DNA of 64,000 nucleotides, taken from contig JASSKH010000005.1 in the NCBI GenBank assembly GCA_031763025.1, positions 4,296,092 to 4,360,091 of the forward strand. The letters run 5' to 3'. Positions 12,356 through 22,060 of the stretch are shown here, piece after piece (positions within the stretch are counted from its first letter, which is position 1; every line of letters begins with the position of its first letter). Below the pieces are notes generated by a model that searched no databases, was not told where the DNA came from, and was given only the letters and a program-made list of their open reading frames with translations. This DNA is from Macrocystis pyrifera. Its lineage: Eukaryota; Sar; Phaeophyceae; Laminariales; Laminariaceae. Position numbers and translations under genes: made by a program.

Positions 12356-12418
12356 GTATTACGCAGCTTGCAAAGTCGAGTATCAACTACTTGATCAGTC
12401 GAACTCACAGCTGACGTA
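12356..12418. repeat. Dispersed repeat, copy 1
   Basis: This 63-bp stretch (GTATTACGCAGCTTGCAAAG ... CACAGCTGACGT) recurs at 55380-55441 with few changes and, in its right half only, at 22801-22839. The shared right end suggests 5'-truncated copies of one element. Confidence 0.75.
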
Positions 12419-12987
12419 TATCATCATTTTATAGAACGATTCTGCCGGGATATATGAGATTGTAGAGCAGGGCAACCTGTTCCCTAGGTGGTACCATGTA
12501 ATACCAGGTTAGACGGAGGTATGAAAATTCTCTCGCGACGTAGATACTTGCTACGTAGAATATTACTCGTTTGAAGACGCTGCTGTTGCCGTTATTTCGA
12601 AGCAAAAAACCAAAACAATGTATCACAGTCGCATCGCGCAGATTGCGATGACCTCGACGTGTCGCGAACAAATATAACGCCGCAGTAAAATCCAACACGA
12701 CAAAAGGCATACAAGCAGACTTTTCGCCGATGCTCGTTATGTACATGCACCCCGTAAACAAAACTCTGTCGACCAAACAGATAATATCAATGTAGCTGCG
12801 CAGAACTCGAAGGGTTGGACGCGCCGTGCAACATTTCTGCCAAATGCGTTCTAGCAAAAAGAGGGAAAGAAGAAGGCAGGCAGTCCTAATCGAGAAGCAA
12901 TATCACACAAAAAATCAAAATGTTTCAATTCACATGTGAAGAACACGTCTCGAGTCGGCAGGGCACAGCTGCGCTCCCCACGTCGTA

Positions 12988-13359
12988 GTGGCCAGGACTT
13001 CGGTAAGGCGGAGGCATGAATGGTCCTTGTCTAGTTGCCTCGGTTATCTCAGAGCGTTCTTGGCTTGCGCGCTCATGGTAGCTAGCACTACGGTATGCTG
13101 TCGTTTGTGCCTGGGGAACAGGCAAGGTCATAGACTTTCGAAGGTAGACATACATATGCTGGAAACCGTGCAGAAGACGCAATCGCCGCAGCGCCCGCAG
13201 TCACCGCAGGGGGCGGAAGCGGCCCAGAGCTCCCGTACGCCGCAAAAAACAAGTCCGGCCCAGACTTGCAAGGGGAAACCGAAGGGCAAAAACAAGTCTG
13301 TGGATCACAGAGAGGGTCCGATCGAGACCCCGTCCGCTACGCGCCAGCATGTCGAGTAG
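12988..13359 (+). CDS. Hypothetical protein with one hydrophobic segment
   Basis: A 123-codon ORF. Residues about 15-40 are hydrophobic (LGYLRAFLACALMVAS) and could be a membrane anchor or uncleaved signal. The rest is Gln/Pro/Lys-rich. Its 3' end runs into the first unit of the 61-bp tandem repeat (DHREGPIETP). I recognise no family. The Pro/Gln-rich composition could equally come from non-coding repeat DNA. Confidence 0.25.
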   Translation: MARTSVRRRHEWSLSSCLGYLRAFLACALMVASTTVCCRLCLGNRQGHRLSKVDIHMLETVQKTQSPQRPQSPQGAEAAQSSRTPQKTSPAQTCKGKPKGKNKSVDHREGPIETPSATRQHVE

Positions 13360-13480
13360 ATCGGACCACAGAGAGGATCCGATCGAGACCGCGTCCGCTA
13401 AGCGCCAGCACGTCGAGTAGATGGGACCACAGAGAGGGTCCGATCGAGACCCCGGCCGCTAAGCGGCAGCACCGTAGTTG
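13303..13480. repeat. 61-bp tandem repeat, three copies
   Basis: Units start with GA(T/C)CACAGAGAG at 13303, 13364 and 13425. Because 61 is not a multiple of three, each copy is read in a different frame, which argues against selection on a protein repeat. Confidence 0.92.
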
Positions 13481-13487
13481 ACAGGGG

Positions 13488-14480
13488 GCGTTATCGTCCT
13501 AATGTAAGTATCAAGAAAAGTACGTAGGAAGCACGTATTCGTACCATAGATTTTCCACTTTTTCTAGTGGTTTTGGTAATATAAATTTTGGTTTTGGCAC
13601 TATAAATAGTGGGTACCGTAGGTTGTAGGTATCGAGAAGTCAACATCACTGCAGTCTTGTTTCGACCAGCTGTGTAGGGTGTTAGAAGGGTAGTTGTCAG
13701 TCGTCCTTTGTTGTTGTCGGCCGTTGTTGCCGGACGTTGTTGGCGTGGGACGTTATCCTGTTTTGTGTCATTGTCCGTATGCACTACAACTAGGAGGCAC
13801 CCTTTCTGGTTTCAACCTGTGTATTAGGTAGTATGTTAAAAGGATAAGTTGTTTGTCATTTTGTAGTTGTAGGCCGTTGTTGACTTGGGTTATCGTCCTG
13901 ATGCAAGTATCGAGAAAAGTATGCAGGAAGTACGTATTCGGTTTATCGAATTTCCGCTTTATTTCTTTTGGTTTTGGTACTATATAGAATTTGATTTTTG
14001 GCACTAAAAATAGTGGGTACCGTAGGTTGTAGGTACGGAGAAGTCAGTATCACTGCTGTCTTGTTTCGACCAGCTGTGTGGGGTGTTATAAGGGTAGCTT
14101 GTCTATCGTCCTTTATTGTTGTAGGCTTTGTCGTCGGATGTTGTCGTGGGACGCTGACCTCAATGTGGGCACTAAATTGCTGTATATACATCGTCCTATA
14201 GTGTAAGTATCAAGAAAAGTACGTAGGAGGCACGTATTCGTACCATAGAATTTCCGCTTTTTCTTTTGGTCTTGGCACCATAAAAATTGGTTTTGGCACT
14301 ACTGTAGAAATAGTGGGTACCGTAGGTTGTAGGTATGGAGTTGTAAGCCGTTGTTGACGTGGGCCGATATCGTCCTGTCTAATGCAAGTATCAAGAAAAG
14401 TACGTAGGAAACACGTATTTTGTCACTTTGTTCGTATGCACTACAAATAGGAGGCACTGTGGGTTGTACGTATTTCGCGT
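13488..14480. repeat. Tandem array of a 170-400-bp unit, four copies
   Basis: The segment TATCGTCCT...AAGTATC(A/G)AGAAAAGTA recurs at about 13488, 13888, 14188 and 14362. It is followed by a conserved block with AGTGGGTACCGTAGGTTGTAGGTA. Units differ in length by internal deletion. No coding potential is consistent between copies. Confidence 0.88.
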
Positions 14481-14591
14481 CTTCTTCTTGCCGATTGTTG
14501 TTGTCGTGAGACGCTAACTCTTGTCGCGGTCGACCTTGTTTTTTTCTTCGAAGTAGTTGGAAATAATGTTTTGCCTTCAGCTTCTTCTTCT

Positions 14592-14900
14592 TCTGTCCTG
14601 CTGGGCATTTTTATGAGCGATGGACGACGAAACTCTTCCTTCATACCGCACATTGTCGGATATCGTCTCGACACAAAAGACAGCACTGCACGTATAAAAC
14701 TTTCTTGTGCACGTGGAACATTCGGAGAGACACTCTCCCTCTGTCCTGCCGGGGATTTTATTGGCGATGGACGACGAAACTCTTCCTTCATGCCGCACAT
14801 CGTCGGATATCGTCTCGACACAAAAGACAGCACTGCACGTATAAAACTTACGCACATACTGTAATACAGGTACTTGTGCACGTAGAACATTCGGAGAGTT
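14592..14900. repeat. 148-bp tandem duplication
   Basis: Units begin TCTGTCCTG at 14592 and 14740 and share the GATGGACGACGAAACTCTTC block and the CACGTATAAAACTT block. The second unit has about 24 extra bases before the shared CTTGTGCACGT. ORFs on both strands simply repeat this unit. Confidence 0.9.
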
Positions 14901-15649
14901 CACGATGTTTTCGGGCTATTCGTATGAACATGCACGATGCGAAAAAGCACGGAGAGGGGAAAAATCCCTGTCTCCTCTCATGGGATAATTTTCTGCCTGA
15001 TTAGAACACGTGCAACCGATCACAGAAAAAAAACGAACCGCAGAGCTTCCCTCTTAGCTTTGTACGCCGCTCGCCAGTCTCGCGTCCACCTCGCCACCGA
15101 TTCGATCCGGATAAAGTTTTCCTCCCTCTCTGCCACAGTGAGCCCCGTCGCCCGCCTCGCGTGAAGCCCGGTGCTCACCGTGGCCCTTCTTCGCCACTTC
15201 GACAAAGTTGGTGCTCAAACTGCATTGAAGTCTCTTTGAAGTATAGTTTGGTCGCAAAAATAAGCACCGCTTGAATATTATTTCGCATATCAAGACGACC
15301 TTTATATCTCGTATATGGTACAAGCGGAGCCTCACAAGGAAGCCAGACAGAGCACATTCGTCCTTCCTACGTGTCTCGAGGCACACGCGATGCGTAGCCA
15401 TGCAAACGGCGACCGCGCTCCTTGCAGCACCCCCTCTACCTGATAGCACCCGCTGACACCTGCGGCGGCGCCGGGCTCGCCCGCGATACCGTGTTCTGAG
15501 TACACGCACGCGCACGAAACGAAATAAAATGTCTTCTTGACTCGTACCTGGTATGTTCGTATGAACGCGAGTACAAGAAGGCGCTTCTATTAACGAACGC
15601 GGTTTTTGTTCGACAATATAAGCTGTACCGGGACATTGCTTTTTGGCCA
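14901..15649. other. Intergenic; nothing recognised
   Basis: Overlapping ORFs on both strands (up to 153 codons, minus, 15054-15515) lack motifs, and none is favoured by composition. Confidence 0.4.
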
Positions 15650-15945
15650 GAAAACAGTATACCTAGACAGAAAACGTCATAGAACTTGAGTTTGGTGTGC
15701 CCTGATCACCTCGTTTTACTTTTCCGTACCTTAAACTGGAAAAAATACGATGGTGTACCATTTTTTGGCATTTTCGCAAGTGAGACGGATGGACGTGGAT
15801 GCTTCGCCATAAAACGGTTGACCTTGACAGAAAAATTCATCTAACTTGGGTTTGGTGTACCCTGATTGCCTGGTTTGTGAGTTTTTCGTACCGTAAACTG
15901 GTAAAAAAGCGCTGGTGTACCGTTTATTTTGTCATTTTGTCCGAT
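15650..15945. repeat. 160-bp direct repeat, two diverged copies
   Basis: GACAGAAAA...AACTTG(A/G)GTTTGGTGT(G/A)CCCTGAT recurs at about 15666 and 15826, followed in both by a CGTACC(T/G)TAAACTGG segment and a GGTGTACC segment. Confidence 0.85.
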
Positions 15946-16327
15946 AGGAGAGGAAATTAATTTTGCTTTCAGGCCTAGGTAAACCTAGGGAATATATATC
16001 GCATGTCACCTAGAGTCAGCAGCACTGATGACGGCCTGCAGCACTTATGGTGTGTACGCTATCGTACAGCGGCAGCTGCACTGCGGTGGAACTGTACGAC
16101 GTGGCTGCTTATCCGCAGCACATAACATTTTTATTCTCGCCAAGGTCATCCCCCGGCCTACGCATAGATGTACAACTATAGCAGTAATGCTACAGCAGCT
16201 TCTGTGACGGCACCTTTCTGCGGACGTGCGCTGTCGGTCATCGAGTGCCCCCCGAGTTAGGAGTTAGATACACGGCCTTATAGTATGCCGCCGCTCTTCG
16301 GTTGATCGTTAAGTAATCGTAAGCATT
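15946..16327. other. Intergenic; nothing recognised
   Basis: No repeat or gene signal seen. It would hold the promoter of the ORF at 16328 if that is real, but no TATA box is evident. Confidence 0.35.
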
Positions 16328-16861
16328 ATGCCGCCTTTTCCAGCGTTCACCCTCTTCACGCTCCGTACCACCTCGGACACGAAGGCACCCCCCAACTCCA
16401 AACTCCGTCCCAGCACCTTCCACACCATCATCTCTCATCTGCTGGCCCCCATACCTCCTGCTAAGAAGGCAAAGTCCACTGAGACCCCCGACGACGCCAG
16501 GCCTCACCAGGTTGTAGGCGACATCACCACCAAGCCGTTTGGTGGTAATCGATGCAACGGCTTTCTTCTGGTGAAAAATACTGAGCGTGGAGTTATTGGA
16601 CACTCCTGCAACGCAAACGTGCAGGGCGACCCAAACTCGTGCCCGTTCGCCGCGAACAAGATTCGCCCTGAGCGTTACTCCACCAAGAAGCAGACCAAGC
16701 TTATCTGCGTCATCTGCGTCCTCCTAGTGAATGGGGCCATCTCGATAAGGGAAAAAAATCGACGGGGAGCTCGACGACGGCCGCAAACAAAGAAAGTGGT
16801 GTACTTTTCGGAGTACCGGTATGCAATTTTTGTTTTCCTCTGTTTTGTTTTTACCTTTTAG
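16328..16861 (+). CDS. Hypothetical protein (177 aa)
   Basis: The ORF starts MPPFPAFTLFTLRTTSD. Codons from about 16380 to 16740 favour G or C at the third position, unlike the surrounding DNA, which is the main support for coding. The middle part (VVGDITTKPFGGNRCNGFLL, then HSCNANVQGDPNSCPF and a Lys/Arg-rich stretch) has four cysteines in the pattern C..C..C and a later ICVIC. I recognise no domain. The last 40 codons are A/T-rich and probably read past a splice site: GTGAATGGG near 16727 or GTACC near 16820 are possible donors. Function unknown. Confidence 0.4.
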   Translation: MPPFPAFTLFTLRTTSDTKAPPNSKLRPSTFHTIISHLLAPIPPAKKAKSTETPDDARPHQVVGDITTKPFGGNRCNGFLLVKNTERGVIGHSCNANVQGDPNSCPFAANKIRPERYSTKKQTKLICVICVLLVNGAISIREKNRRGARRRPQTKKVVYFSEYRYAIFVFLCFVFTF

Positions 16862-16869
16862 GGTTTCCG

Positions 16870-18000
16870 TCTCGTATCTTCAACCTTACGCCCAATACAC
16901 TACTCTGCTCTATGATGGCCGATGCTTCGCATCCTTTCGTCGTACCGATGTGTCATCGCCTGCGTGTCATGGCCTGCTCATGTGCATCCCGTTCCGTCGG
17001 CGCCCCCTTTCCTGTACCGTACCGAGGGTGTATGTTGAAGTTTGTTTGCTTTGACAAACTGCTTTTCTTTCCCCTTACACTGCTATATGTGGCCCGTTTA
17101 CATATATATATGTTCAGCAGTGCTGTGCTGGCTGTATTTACACTGCTTGCTGTTGCCGCTGCTTTCTGTTTTTTTTTTTTTTTTTTCCTTTGGATCCATG
17201 CCCAACCATATACTCTGCCCCTCACGCGGCAGTTGTATGATGCCCCGTGTGTCCCGTTCATGCCTTGTACCCTTTCGTTCAGCGCCCTGTTTCGTGTGCC
17301 GTACCACAAGGGAATGACAAAGTTTTTTTCTTTTGAGAGCCCGAGCCAATCTTATTTTCGCCGCTCAACCTGCTGTATGAGCACCCTCCTGTATGATTAC
17401 CTTTGTGTGAACTTTGTGTGTGAATTGCTCCGCTACTTTGCTGGATCGCCAGGCTATATGTGCGCCCCGTTCCTTCGGCGCCTTCGTTCGGGTGCCGTAC
17501 CGAGGGTGTATAACCTTTTAGCCTTTGAAAAACCGAAACCGCTCTTTTTTCCAGGTTTACCCTGCTATATGCTATCCTGTGTTTGTGAACTGTCTCCCTT
17601 GCCTGCTGTATGATGAACCTGTGTGTCAACTGTTTGCGTGAGTTGTTCGCTGTATGATGCCCTATTAGTGTCCCGTTCTTGCCTCGCATCCTTTTTGTTG
17701 TACTGCTGTGTCGTCGCCTACCCTATGTTGTGTCCCACCCTTCGACGCAACCCAAACCGCTCTTTTTTTTTCCGTTTTCACTGCGGTACGATGCTCTGTG
17801 TTTGTGAACTGTCTGTCCTTTTGTTTTTCGCTCTTCCTAAACGTAAATACCAGCTGCATGTACCAGGCACCAGGTGCGCGATTAGAACTCTTTTTTTACC
17901 GTAAGGGTATTGTGTAGTTGTTTTCTTTCGAAAGCCCGAACCGATCATATTTTCGCCCCTCATCCTGCCGTACGATTACCTGTGTATCTGAATTTTGTGT
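16870..18000. repeat. Degenerate tandem array of a roughly 200-300-bp unit
   Basis: Recurring pieces include a CGTACCGAGGGTGTAT-like block (about 17020, 17300, 17492, 17898), a TTTTCTTT(C/T)GA(A/G)AGCCCGA block (about 17325, 17920) and CTGCTGTATGA-type pieces. They keep the same order but are strongly diverged. Large + strand ORFs here (up to 233 codons, Cys/Phe/Leu-rich) follow the pyrimidine-rich composition and are not supported as genes. Confidence 0.65.
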
Positions 18001-18179
18001 GTCCACTTATTTTTCAACCCAATCTCCAAACAATACGTTCCCTCCCCACCAGCAGTTACCGTCACCGATGCACTTCCAACAGATGCCTAGGTTTTACTGC
18101 ATCGGCGTGTTTCGAACACGAGACCACGCCTCAGCATTCATCAACCTCGATGATTGCTTGAAATCGTCCTCTTGATGTA

Positions 18180-20153
18180 CACACACAGTAGTTGGGATTG
18201 CGGTTTCTGGAGCTTACTGTCAGTAGAACATGTACATACGTACATTCCGTCTTCTTAACGGGGAAGTCCATTGTGGGACCGGTTTAACCGGGTCCACGAA
18301 CAAACGCCTCGAGGGTGGTTGGTTTGCCTCAGACAGCCCGCCCCCCTGGCTTTGTTTAATAGGACTATTCGCATGTCCTTGCCACATGATACGGGAGCTA
18401 AGTGCTCTGTACGGTAGGCCGTTAATGACTTCGGCAGGCATCAGGGATCGGGAGGTCGTCACCGCGACATCATCGGCGCCGGGAGCACATTAGCACCGGG
18501 AGCAGACACTACATCAAGCTGTAGTTTCACATGTACTCGTAGAAATACCTTTATTTTTAACCAAAAAGGTGAAACCGCCCTCAGAGACTCCCTTCGCTGG
18601 CGTCTATCTGTTGTATTCCTCTTTCAGGCTTGCGTGGGAGAGTTTTTGTCTCAGTTCTTCGGGTAATTCTTAACAGTGCACAGATAAATGTCCATCTCAG
18701 GTTTGGCGCGGTCGCGCCCGGCGATCTCTGGGCCACCTCCGACTGCACGAGGTGGGATAGGCGCGGCGGAGGTAGGGTCGCCCGACCGGCCAAGAGAGCG
18801 GCCGAGAAGGCGAGTGCGAGCCGCCGAGCCGAACGCATTGGTGTCCGGGAACCCGAACTCCAGTACAAAGATCTCCGCTTCGCTCTCGTGCTCTCTGTAC
18901 TGTAGAGGGGCCGACGTTGCCAGCGATTGGTCGTATGTATATAAATATACAAGGGGTCAGCATGAGTGGCGGCATTCCCCGGCGCCCATGCTTCGGATAG
19001 GAAATATACATCAGTGAACTTCATGTTCGAGATCTGATTATTCAGTTCCAGGATCAATTCCATGCCAATCGTTAAAAAAAAATAGATTTCAGAACCGCAG
19101 TCCTGTTTTGGGGACAAACTACTTAGAACTTTGAGTGGTTTGTCCCCTAAACGGGACTGAAGTTTTAAAAAGGGTCAATCAATCCAAAATGCCAGGTCGT
19201 GTATTGCAGATTGACAGCAAAATGCCAAGTGTGCCAGCAGGCAGAGCAGTCTAATTCGCGCTACAGGGTACCGGTATCGTATATCAGGGTATTTGTTATG
19301 GTATTCAGTCCTCGCCCTCATTTCTAAGACGTCATCAACACATCAGTACGCGTAGTCCCATTACTCTCTCGAGCTCGTTGGGATTCCTGGTATTTGATTA
19401 CCAGTCTCTCTCAGATCTCAGGCTCATGTATGAGATTCTTATTCATCCGCAAGCCAAGTCTCCGCTCCCAATCTTCTGATCTACACTCATTTATGAAATT
19501 TCTCGGTTCGATTGTGATTTCCCGCCCCACCGCAGAGACTCAACCCGTGGATACGTGCTGCAGTACGACACACGGTAAGTATTATATCTATATACAATAG
19601 GGGCTTCGCAGCGACGAGTCCGCTCATGCCCAAAATGACTGAAGGCGTACCGGCATGCAACTCGAAGCTGTTAGTGCGACAGTATTGCCAAGGGGGTGAT
19701 TTTATCATAATAATTTTGAGTGAATGGACAGAAAACGCTAGAAACACGAGAAAAGAACATTGCTGTTCGCCATCCGGCACAACAACACATAACTCGTTTG
19801 TACAGCAAGCAGCACTACAAATTACTACATACGAGACGCTCGGCGTCCGTACTGTATCCTTCGTATACACATAGACACAAAACAGCTAGTTGAGCAGCAG
19901 TCGATCGAGCTAATCGACAGCATGAAATGCCGGCGATTACGTTTGTGCTGCAAAGACTTCAAACAAATGTCAATTGCGAGACGGTGCTCGTGCAGCTTCC
20001 GAAGCAGATGGATCCGTATTTCAGATTAAAATGCAGAGACAGATCACTGAGAGGGTTTGACTTGAATAATAACCATACTCACGGGGGTCAGCAGCAAAAA
20101 TATATCGCCGAAATAGCAAGAAAGCAGAACAGCACAGCAGTAGCACATAAATA
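18180..20153. other. Intergenic with one short hairpin; no supported gene
   Basis: A 178-codon minus-strand ORF (18581-19117) and several shorter ones overlap in all frames of a GC-rich patch (18690-18880) and show no motif. The hairpin at 19098-19159 is listed separately. Confidence 0.4.
19098..19159. repeat. 62-bp near-perfect hairpin
   Basis: The left arm CAGTCCTGTTTTGGGGACAA and the right arm TTGTCCCCTAAACGGGACTG match in about 21 of 24 positions, separated by about 14 bp. No clear target duplication flanks it. Confidence 0.8.
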
Positions 20154-20480
20154 GCAGCAGCGGCAGAACAGCGGCAGGAGCAGCCGCAGTTTCACATCAT
20201 GCACGCCTGAGGCTGCCCCTGGCACAACAATCGGGAAAGGGCAGCCCGGTGGCGCACGAGAAGAAAACGCATGAACCTATATTTCAGACTGACCTACCCT
20301 GTGAGGCGGACTGCGTGAGTAGCAGCAGCAACAATAGTAGAACAACACAGCAGCTGCACGTAGCAGCAGTAGCAGAGCAGCAGTAGAAGAACAGCGGCAG
20401 CAGAACCGCAGTATCAGTAACACATCACAAACACCCGAGGCTACTCTCGGCACAGCAGTCGAGGGAGGGGAGCACGGTGG
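20154..20480. repeat. CAG/AGC-rich interspersed stretch with repeated modules
   Basis: AGCAGC-type triplets alternate with a module close to CCCGAGGC...CACAGCAGTCG...GAGCACGGTG, seen at about 20207-20255 and 20430-20490 and again at 20990-21035 and 22900-22950. Confidence 0.7.
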
Positions 20481-20504
20481 GGCACGACGGAAGGTAAAAT
20501 GGCG

Positions 20505-20800
20505 TGCCCTATGGAGTTACTTCGTAGTGGGTGAATCTCATCCCTACTAAAGTCAAATTGTAGGTTCGAGTCTCACCGAGTGCGTGCTCGTGCTCGTAGG
20601 CATTTATTCTTGCGTACAAACTAGACAAGCCGGTAGCCCGAGAGCGAGAGTTAGCAAGTTTTATGAATAACCGATGAACGTTGGGAAGGCTGAACCCTCT
20701 GTGCGATAAAAATGAAGGCACTAACCGGGGGCGGAAATGGACAACACCTGTTACCACGGCTTGTCTAGAAGTTGAAAAGTTAAAGCCAGATTGAAAAAAT
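20505..20800 (+). mobile_element. tRNA-derived SINE, copy A
   Basis: The head contains an intact T-arm/B-box sequence, GTAGGTTCGAGTCTCAC (20560-20576), as in tRNA-derived RNA polymerase III promoters. The A-box region upstream is decayed. The body aligns along its length with 53423-53756: a GAGTGCGTGCTC segment, GGGAAGGCTGAACCCT, GACAACACCTGTTACCACGG and a 3' end rich in A. The rest of a tRNA cloverleaf is not formed, so this is a SINE rather than a tRNA gene. Confidence 0.75.
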
Positions 20801-22060
20801 GCAAAACAACAAAGAACCGCACCCTCGAGGTTCAGCAACGAAACGTATCGCAAGCTGACCTACTCCATGAGGGGAGCTGCGTGAACAGCAACAGCAGAAC
20901 AGCACAGCAGCGGTGGTGCGTAGCAGCAGCATCAGCAACAAATCAACCGCGGCAGCAGCAGCAGCACCAAGCAGTGTATCACGCACGCCCGAGGCCGCCC
21001 CGGAACAGCAGTCGGGACAGGGAAGCACGGTGATCGAGGGGGGAGCCCATATCGGAGGCTCTGCATACTGGTCTACGGTGGGCGTGGGGGAAAAGTCGCC
21101 CTGAGGTCGTACATCATCACTTATTTTTCTTGCACGCGAAGGCGGGAGAAAACCCTTCTCTTTTATTCCTTTAAACTCTACTCGTACTGAAGACGGGGGC
21201 AGGAGAAACTCATCTCTATGCACGCCATTCAGCGCTTCTAGTACTGCAGGCGGGGTCGAGAGGAAATCGTCAACGTACACTCCATTCGTCCCTACAGAGA
21301 ATAGTCATCAACATGCACTCCAACCGTCTCTGCAGTCGTAGGCGGGGGCGGGAGGAAAACATCAAATGCACTCCATTCGTCTCTACAGCAATAGGCGGAG
21401 GCGGCAAGAAATCATCAACTTGCGCTCCATTCGTCCCAACAGCAACAGATGGAGGCGGGAAGGAATCATCGACATGCGCTCCATTCATATCTATAGCAGT
21501 GGTCGAGGGCGGGAGGAAATTATCGACATGCACCCCATTCGTCTCTACAGCAGTAGACGGAGGCGAGAGAAAATCGTCAACTTGCACTCCATTCGTCTCT
21601 TCCAATGTAGACGTGGGCGGGAGAAAATCATCACCATGTACTTCGTCGTCTCTACAGACGTAGGCATTAGGAGGAAAGACACAATCATGCCCTCAAGGGT
21701 CAGCAACGAAACATTTTGCAGGGCGAGCTGCTCCGTGAGGGGAGCTGCGTGAGGGTGTAAAAGAAACACGACGTCGTCGTACCTTGTCCTCACCCGCACA
21801 TGCGTCTCTACAGCAGGAGACGGCGGCGAGAGCAAATCGTGAACATGCACTCCATTCGTCAGATTCTGAAGTAAACGAGATGGGAGGAAAACTCCATTTG
21901 TCTCGACAGCGGTAGAAACACGATAAGGAAAGGCATAATCATACCCTCGAGGGTCAGCAACGAAACATGTCGTAGGTTGTGCTGCTCCTTGAGGGGAGCT
22001 GCGTGAAGGTTTAAAAGAAGCACGACGTCGTCGCCGTGCCTCGTCTTAACCGGCACATGT
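20801..22060 (-). repeat. Composite tandem array with an 18-codon (54-bp) repeat and a 250-bp module
   Basis: From 21605 back to 21130 (minus strand) a reading frame repeats an 18-residue unit of the form (E/D)TNGVHVDDFLPPPSTAV, four units clean and several decayed. Above it (21660-22060) a longer module occurs twice, each containing a minus-strand segment similar to HVSLLTLEGMI; a third copy of that segment lies at about 20810-20870 next to the SINE. Frames change between modules, so a single protein is doubtful. Confidence 0.75.
21270..21605 (-). CDS. Possible fragment of a repeat protein (18-aa acidic/proline units)
   Basis: The 111-codon frame reads four successive units of 18 residues with the core NGVxVDDFLPPPSxAV, then loses frame after a single-base change around 21380. 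The repeat length is an exact multiple of three and substitutions keep the V-D-D-F and P-P-P positions, which is compatible with past coding selection. No signal peptide, start context or family is evident. Alternatively it is a minisatellite that happens to be open. Confidence 0.3.
   Translation of the reverse strand: MEETNGVQVDDFLSPPSTAVETNGVHVDNFLPPSTTAIDMNGAHVDDSFPPPSVAVGTNGAQVDDFLPPPPIAVETNGVHLMFSSRPRLRLQRRLECMLMTILCRDEWSVR

Larger units (their letters stand above)
9740..12987. other. Intergenic with short repeats; no supported gene
   Basis: The largest ORF is 142 codons (minus, 12429-12857) and has no recognisable motif. The stretch holds a 52-bp tandem duplication, a TATA-like site near 11994-12004 followed by CAG triplets, and a copy of a dispersed repeat at 12356-12418, listed separately. 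The 5' exons of the gene ending at 9158 should lie here if they exist. Confidence 0.45.

Noticed and set aside
16912..17613. A 233-codon Cys/Phe/Leu-rich ORF resembling a multi-pass membrane protein
   Set aside because: Hydrophobicity follows from pyrimidine-rich repeat DNA; the same unit is read in different frames in neighbouring copies.
18581..19117. A 178-codon minus-strand ORF
   Set aside because: All frames are open in the GC-rich part, the ends read low-complexity sequence, and no motif or splice signal supports it.
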